6,076 nt of DNA from Candidatus Poseidoniales archaeon. GTDB taxonomy: Archaea; Thermoplasmatota; Poseidoniia; Poseidoniales; Poseidoniaceae. Below are positions 5,040 through 6,076 of the stretch, in pieces. The stretch is taken from assembly GCA_003602665.1 (NCBI GenBank), contig QQSG01000049.1:4923-10998 (forward strand), in the 5' to 3' direction. The notes under the pieces were generated by a model. The model was not told the DNA's origin, did not search any database, and saw nothing but the letters and a program-made list of their open reading frames with translations. The translations under genes were made by a program, and so were the position numbers. The number at the start of each line of letters is the position of its first letter. The first letter of the stretch is position 1.

Positions 5040-6076
5040 TTGAAGTACGTAATTGTCAGCGGAGGAGTGCTCAGTGGATTGGGCAAAGGTGTCACTGCTA
5101 GTAGCATTGGCGTCCTCATGAAAAGCGCTGGACTGCGAGTTACTTCTATCAAAATAGATCCATATCTGAACAGCGATGCTGGAACAATGAGCCCGTTTGA
5201 ACACGGCGAAGTCTTTGTTTTGGACGACGGCGGCGAGGTCGATTTGGATCTCGGCAACTATGAGCGATTCCTCGACCTCAACCTTGCCCGTGATAATAAT
5301 CTCACAACTGGAAAAATTTACTCGAAAGTCATTGAAGCAGAGCGTCGAGGTGACTATCTTGGCAAGACTGTTCAAGTGATACCTCATGTTACCGATGCCG
5401 TACAAGATTGGATTGAAGATGTTGCAAAGCGTCCTGCAGATGGAAGTGATGTTTCTCCAGACGTATGCATTGTTGAACTGGGTGGTACTGTTGGCGATAT
5501 TGAAAGTGCCCCGTACTTGGAAGCATTGCGCCAATTCCAATTCCGTGCTGGTAGAGAGAACGTTATCTTCGTTCACGTTTCACTCGTTCCAGTCATGGGT
5601 CCTGTCGGGGAACAGAAGACAAAGCCTACACAACACACTGTCAAGGAATTGATGGGATTAGGAATCACTCCTGATGTTCTTGTTTGCCGTTCAAGTAAGC
5701 CATTAACTCAAGAGACAAGAGACAAACTTGCAGCATTCTGCCATGTGGATTCGAAAGCTGTTTTCTCAACACACGATGTCCCCAACATCTATCATGTACC
5801 CTTGATGCTTGAAGAGCAGGGCTTCTGTAACATTCTCGATATTGATTGCAATAAAACTGAGATTCTTTCCGATTGGAAAAAGATGGCTCATCATCTTGAT
5901 CAACTGGAACAAGAAGTCCATATTGCAATGGTTGGAAAGTACACTGGCCTTTCTGATGCGTATTTGTCTGTCATCAAATCACTTCAACATGCAGCAATTG
6001 CAGTCGATAGAAAACTCCGTATTGATTGGATTGAAGCAAGTGACCTCGAAGGAAACAAAGATTCTGAGGCATGGTC
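5040..6076 (+). CDS. pyrG: CTP synthase, N-terminal part with TTG start, 3' end outside window
   Basis: Makes CTP from UTP using ATP and glutamine-derived ammonia, the last step of pyrimidine ribonucleotide synthesis in the cytosol. 345 codons are visible of about 530-550. The synthetase domain shows the P-loop-like GGVLSGLGKG (8-17), KIDPYLNSDAGTMSPFEHGE (38-57), the Mg-binding aspartate in DLDLGNYERF (D70), ELGGTVGDIES (146-156) and the UTP/CTP-site region GEQKTKPTQHTVKEL. The glutamine amidotransferase domain has just begun (IAMVGKYTGLSDAYLSVIKSL); its catalytic cysteine, histidine and glutamate lie beyond the edge. I chose TTG at 5040 because family members begin M-K-Y-(V/I)-V exactly here; the frame is open back to a stop at 4989-4991 but has no ATG. 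In-frame TTG codons at 4998 and 5031 are less likely. No strong ribosome binding site precedes it. DAGTMSP normally follows an isoleucine or valine (NID/NVD); here it is S45. Confidence 0.96.
   Translation, partial: MKYVIVSGGVLSGLGKGVTASSIGVLMKSAGLRVTSIKIDPYLNSDAGTMSPFEHGEVFVLDDGGEVDLDLGNYERFLDLNLARDNNLTTGKIYSKVIEAERRGDYLGKTVQVIPHVTDAVQDWIEDVAKRPADGSDVSPDVCIVELGGTVGDIESAPYLEALRQFQFRAGRENVIFVHVSLVPVMGPVGEQKTKPTQHTVKELMGLGITPDVLVCRSSKPLTQETRDKLAAFCHVDSKAVFSTHDVPNIYHVPLMLEEQGFCNILDIDCNKTEILSDWKKMAHHLDQLEQEVHIAMVGKYTGLSDAYLSVIKSLQHAAIAVDRKLRIDWIEASDLEGNKDSEAW

Noticed and set aside
4980..5576. 198-residue open frame on the minus strand opposite pyrG
   Set aside because: The plus strand reads as highly conserved CTP synthase through this region. 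The antisense translation shows no domain and exists because the codon bias avoids stops on the other strand.
1..6076. CRISPR array, tRNA/rRNA genes, insertion sequence ends or toxin-antitoxin pairs
   Set aside because: No tandem repeats with spacers, tRNA-like cloverleaf, terminal inverted repeats or small paired ORFs were seen. Nearly all of the sequence is explained by five conserved genes.

Overview
This is a contiguous 6.1-kb piece of an archaeal chromosome with five protein genes, two of them cut by the window edges. The organism is most likely a planktonic euryarchaeon of the Marine Group II (Poseidoniales) or Thermoplasmata-related type. Four things suggest this: a group II (thermosome-type) chaperonin; a bacterial-type DnaK, which mesophilic archaea have acquired; a mevalonate-pathway HMG-CoA synthase; and an archaeal TATA-like element about 25 bases before a start codon. 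Arginine codons are dominated by CGA in all five genes and base composition looks even, so there is no sign of a recent foreign island. The lineage is inferred from gene content and was not confirmed by a search.

Layout: (1) 1-741 (+), the 3' part of dnaK. (2) 779-2389 (+), a divergent thermosome-like chaperonin subunit 37 bases after dnaK. (3) 2390-2452, a 63-base spacer with a TATA-like promoter. (4) 2453-4009 (+), a long HMG-CoA synthase of the bacterial/eukaryotic family with an extra segment of about 58 residues. (5) 4017-4976 (-), an SDR-type L-threonine 3-dehydrogenase, convergent with HMG-CoA synthase across only 7 bases. (6) 4977-5039, a 63-base divergent intergenic region. (7) 5040 to the right edge (+), the first 345 codons of CTP synthase, starting with TTG.

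How the genes fit together: dnaK and the chaperonin form a protein-folding pair, possibly co-transcribed. The other three are metabolic genes: isoprenoid lipid synthesis, threonine catabolism to glycine and acetyl-CoA, and pyrimidine nucleotide synthesis. HMG-CoA synthase consumes acetyl-CoA and threonine dehydrogenase can feed it, but their convergent arrangement gives no evidence of co-regulation.

I saw no tRNA or rRNA gene, CRISPR array, insertion sequence or phage gene. There is no stretch over 300 bases without a gene. The most unusual items are the chaperonin (no GGM tail, altered ATPase-motif glycine, altered apical/intermediate motif), the HMG-CoA synthase insertion, and the short leader of pyrG. 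None of these amounts to a clearly new system; they are modest oddities in mostly core genes.
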